A stretch of DNA of 35,811 nucleotides from Gammaproteobacteria bacterium (GTDB taxonomy: Bacteria > Pseudomonadota > Gammaproteobacteria > Acidiferrobacterales > Sulfurifustaceae), in assembly GCA_016199745.1 (NCBI GenBank), contig JACQFZ010000027.1, positions 1 through 35,811 on the forward strand, read 5' to 3'. Made by a program: the position numbers and the translations under genes. The notes beneath the pieces are model-generated. The model was given only the letters and a program-made list of their open reading frames with translations. It had not been told where the DNA came from and did not search any database. Positions 34,051 through 35,811 of the stretch are shown in pieces. Each line of letters starts with the position of its first letter. Position 1 is the first letter of the stretch.

Positions 34051-34473
34051 CTAACAACCTGCCGATGCAATCGTCACTTGCCCGGTATTGGCATTGTACT
34101 GTGCATTGCAACCGCCAGACACGTTAGGTGGCGTGTAGGTCGTATCCGGTGCGAGGTGGACGATACTCCAATCGTCCGGTGACGGCAGTGCACGCTCGAT
34201 ACCATCGATAGTGTTCTGCGGATAGCCCGAGGCATTGATCAACACCTGCACACCATCCATCGCCACGAACCCACCGGCGCTGCCGTTGACCAAGAGTTGC
34301 GACTTGGCCAACGCTGCCGCGGAGCGGAGACCGCCGGCAACACCTTGCACACTGGCGAGGCGCGCATTTTGAGTCAGGTTGACGAACCGCGGTATCGCCG
34401 TAGCCGCCAGTAGGCCGAGGATCACGATAACCACGATCAACTCAATCAGCGTAAAACCTCTTTGCCGTGTCAT
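34051..34473 (-). CDS. mshA: MshA-like major pilin 1
   Basis: This is a 140-residue type IVa-like pilin, with leader MTRQRG and mature start FTLIELIVVIVILGLLAATAIPRF, including Glu +5. The C-terminal cysteine pair (GGCNAQYNANTGQVTIASAGC) likely makes the D-region disulfide. It is about 65-70 percent identical by eye to its neighbour at 34502, differing most in the segment before the first cysteine. A GGAG site precedes the ATG. It is the last gene before a strong terminator. Confidence 0.93.
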   Translation of the reverse strand: MTRQRGFTLIELIVVIVILGLLAATAIPRFVNLTQNARLASVQGVAGGLRSAAALAKSQLLVNGSAGGFVAMDGVQVLINASGYPQNTIDGIERALPSPDDWSIVHLAPDTTYTPPNVSGGCNAQYNANTGQVTIASAGC

Positions 34474-34501
34474 GTCGTCCGCTCCAAAGTGTTACTAGCT
34501 A

Positions 34502-34930
34502 TTAGCTACCGCAACCGGCTGAAGTGATCGTCACTGATCCGGTGTCGGCGCTGTAAACCGCCGTACAGACACCAGGCGCGTTAGGCGCGGTATAAGTCGT
34601 GTTCGGCGCCGCATGCGCCACACTCCAACCATCCGGTGACGCCAATGCGCGCTCAATACCTGTCGTGGCGTTCTGTGGGTAGCCTGAGGCATTCACTAAC
34701 ACCATCACGCCGTCCATGTTGATAGATCCGGCGGAGCTTCCGTTGACCAGGAACTGCGCCTTGGATAACGCGGCGGCAGAACGTAAGCCGCCGGCAACAC
34801 CTTGCAAGCTGGCGAGCCGCGCGTCGCCCGTCAGATCGACGAATCTCGGCAGAGCGGTGGCTGCCAAGAGTCCCAAAATAACGATCACTACAATGAGTTC
34901 GATTAACGTAAAACCTTTTTGCCGATACAT
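34502..34930 (-). CDS. mshA: MshA-like major pilin 2
   Basis: This is a 142-residue pilin with leader MYRQKG and mature start FTLIELIVVIVILGLLAATALPRF. It has the phrase LQGVAGGLRSAAALSKAQFLVNGSSAG and a cysteine pair GVCTAVYSADTGSVTITSAGC. AGGAG lies 6 bases upstream of the ATG. Only 28 bases separate it from the other pilin, so both are probably co-transcribed from upstream. One may act as MshB; the sequence does not decide which is the main subunit. Confidence 0.93.
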   Translation of the reverse strand: MYRQKGFTLIELIVVIVILGLLAATALPRFVDLTGDARLASLQGVAGGLRSAAALSKAQFLVNGSSAGSINMDGVMVLVNASGYPQNATTGIERALASPDGWSVAHAAPNTTYTAPNAPGVCTAVYSADTGSVTITSAGCGS

Positions 34931-35019
34931 GCGCTTCTCCTACTGTGAGTTGATTGTTACCCTGCTACTGACGTTTGTTCCTTTTTACCATCGCGAAAAC
35001 ATCTATCGTCGTGTCGTTG

Positions 35020-35604
35020 TTAGTGCATCCATTGGTACGGCTCGATCGGAGCGAGACGAAGTCCTTCCACTGCATCCACGCCCTTATCGAACCGGCCGTT
35101 GCCGTTACGATCCGTATAGACCAACCGAACCGCGAACCTGGCCCGCGGGGGGTTTGCCGCACCCCCGCTGAACTGCGCTTTGTTTCTCACCAAGTACACG
35201 AGCTCGCCGTTCGTTTGGTCGAAATACCAGTTACCTTTTTCCAACTGCGCCGGATCTGGTTTCGGTAGCGCCCCAAGATAGTTGGTCGGCGTTTCCGCTA
35301 ACCGCTCCATCGGGTTGCTACCTTCAAGCACGGCCAACCCCGAAAGCTGGTCGGCGACAATACTCTCAGCAACTTTCATACCAAGTGCGCTACGCAACGT
35401 CCCGGCAATGGTTTCCATAGCCACACGCTCGGCATCCGCCTGCAAGGCTAAGAAGCGCGCGATAGCGATTACCATCAGGAGCGCAATCAGGACCACGACA
35501 ACGACCAGCTCGAACAGCGAGAAACCTCGACTATTGTTCGCCCCTGAGCTTCCGGCCAGCCTCGCACCCTGGAAGCGGCTCGCAATCAAACGCTTATCCG
35601 CCAA
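35020..35604 (-). CDS. MSHA minor pilin (MshF/MshB-like)
   Basis: The 194-residue product has a long leader (MADKRLIASRF to NNSRG) and mature start FSLFELVVVVVLIALLMVIAIARF, with Glu +5. A helix with ALQADAERVAMETIAGTLRSALGM follows. The second half has WYFDQTNGELVYLVRN and a C-terminal beta part ending YQWMH. Lying between mshG and mshA it occupies the mshF/mshB place, and the C-terminal half recalls MshF, but I cannot decide between them. Translation must begin at TTG: a TAA lies five codons upstream in frame and no ATG precedes the pilin signal. Confidence 0.75.
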   Translation of the reverse strand: MADKRLIASRFQGARLAGSSGANNSRGFSLFELVVVVVLIALLMVIAIARFLALQADAERVAMETIAGTLRSALGMKVAESIVADQLSGLAVLEGSNPMERLAETPTNYLGALPKPDPAQLEKGNWYFDQTNGELVYLVRNKAQFSGGAANPPRARFAVRLVYTDRNGNGRFDKGVDAVEGLRLAPIEPYQWMH

Positions 35605-35668
35605 ACCTGCCTCGCCTTGTTAACGTGTAGTTAATGAAGCCCTGGAACGCAAGTGGCATTCCAAGCCG

Positions 35669-35811
35669 CTAGTGGCCCAACATGCTGCGCGGCAACTCCC
35701 ACATCGGCAGGAAAACACCGAGCGCGAGCACCAATACGATCGCACCGATGCCGACGATCAACAGCGGTTGAATGGCCGCGGCCAAGTTCTTGAGGTCGTA
35801 ATCGACTTCGC
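35669..35811 (-). CDS. mshG: MSHA platform protein MshG, C-terminal end
   Basis: Partial gene running off the right edge. The last 46 residues read EVDYDLKNLAAAIQPLLIVG, a membrane helix, and then LALGVFLPMWELPRSMLGH. This is the typical GspF/PilC ending, with the last transmembrane segment and the FLPMW motif. MshG is the inner-membrane platform protein that works with the MshE ATPase, expected to lie next to it outside the window. It is 64 bases ahead of the minor pilin gene on the same strand. Confidence 0.9.
   Translation of the reverse strand, partial: EVDYDLKNLAAAIQPLLIVGIGAIVLVLALGVFLPMWELPRSMLGH

Overview
The window looks like a chromosomal segment of a moderately GC-rich gammaproteobacterium. 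It carries a bioF-bioH-bioC-bioD biotin operon next to comF, and an almost complete MSHA-type (mannose-sensitive haemagglutinin) type IV pilus locus, both of which point to Gammaproteobacteria. I cannot name the genus. No rRNA, tRNA or CRISPR array was seen.

Layout. (1) 1-1040: traces of type VI secretion parts, namely a short Hcp-like gene and a 22-codon PAAR-like fragment, followed by a stretch with no recognisable gene. (2) 1044-3032: a family 2 glycosyltransferase and an FkbM-family methyltransferase. (3) 3108-6597: bioF-H-C-D as one overlapping leftward operon, with a plausible promoter and a BirA-like site at 6638-6690. Rightward comF follows. bioB is absent from here. (4) 7379-7987: a repeat-rich gap between the convergent comF and mshN. 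It contains a run of hairpins with GGA in their loops, one of which matches the CsrA/RsmA consensus exactly. (5) 7988-14354: leftward mshI, a PilN-like gene, mshJ, mshK, mshL, mshM and mshN (inner-membrane platform, secretin, ATPase partner). (6) 14470-30990: a tandem duplication of a prepilin and tip-protein cassette. Each copy holds mshC, mshD, mshO, mshP and a large mshQ. The two mshQ genes share a C-terminal module but differ completely at the N-terminus (beta-repeat plus LamG in A; Ig-like repeats in B). Remnants of further mshQ copies lie at 20499-20940. (7) A broken DUF1338/hglS copy at 23527-24061 marks the duplication junction. The intact hglS and a ydiJ-type dehydrogenase at 29959-33961 are divergent from mshC-B and probably catalyse consecutive steps from 2-oxoadipate through D-2-hydroxyglutarate to 2-oxoglutarate. 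(8) 34051-35811: two tandem MshA-like major pilins, a minor pilin, and the end of mshG.

How it fits together. MshI to MshN and MshG (with MshE presumably beyond the right edge) would build a pilus of MshA subunits. MshC, MshD, MshO and MshP would form the initiating tip complex that carries MshQ. Because the C-D-O-P-Q block exists twice with different MshQ ectodomains, one machine may be able to show two alternative tips. This is the most interesting feature of the window. The lysine-catabolism-like gene pair sits inside the pilus locus and was there before the duplication, since the duplicated unit carries a piece of it.
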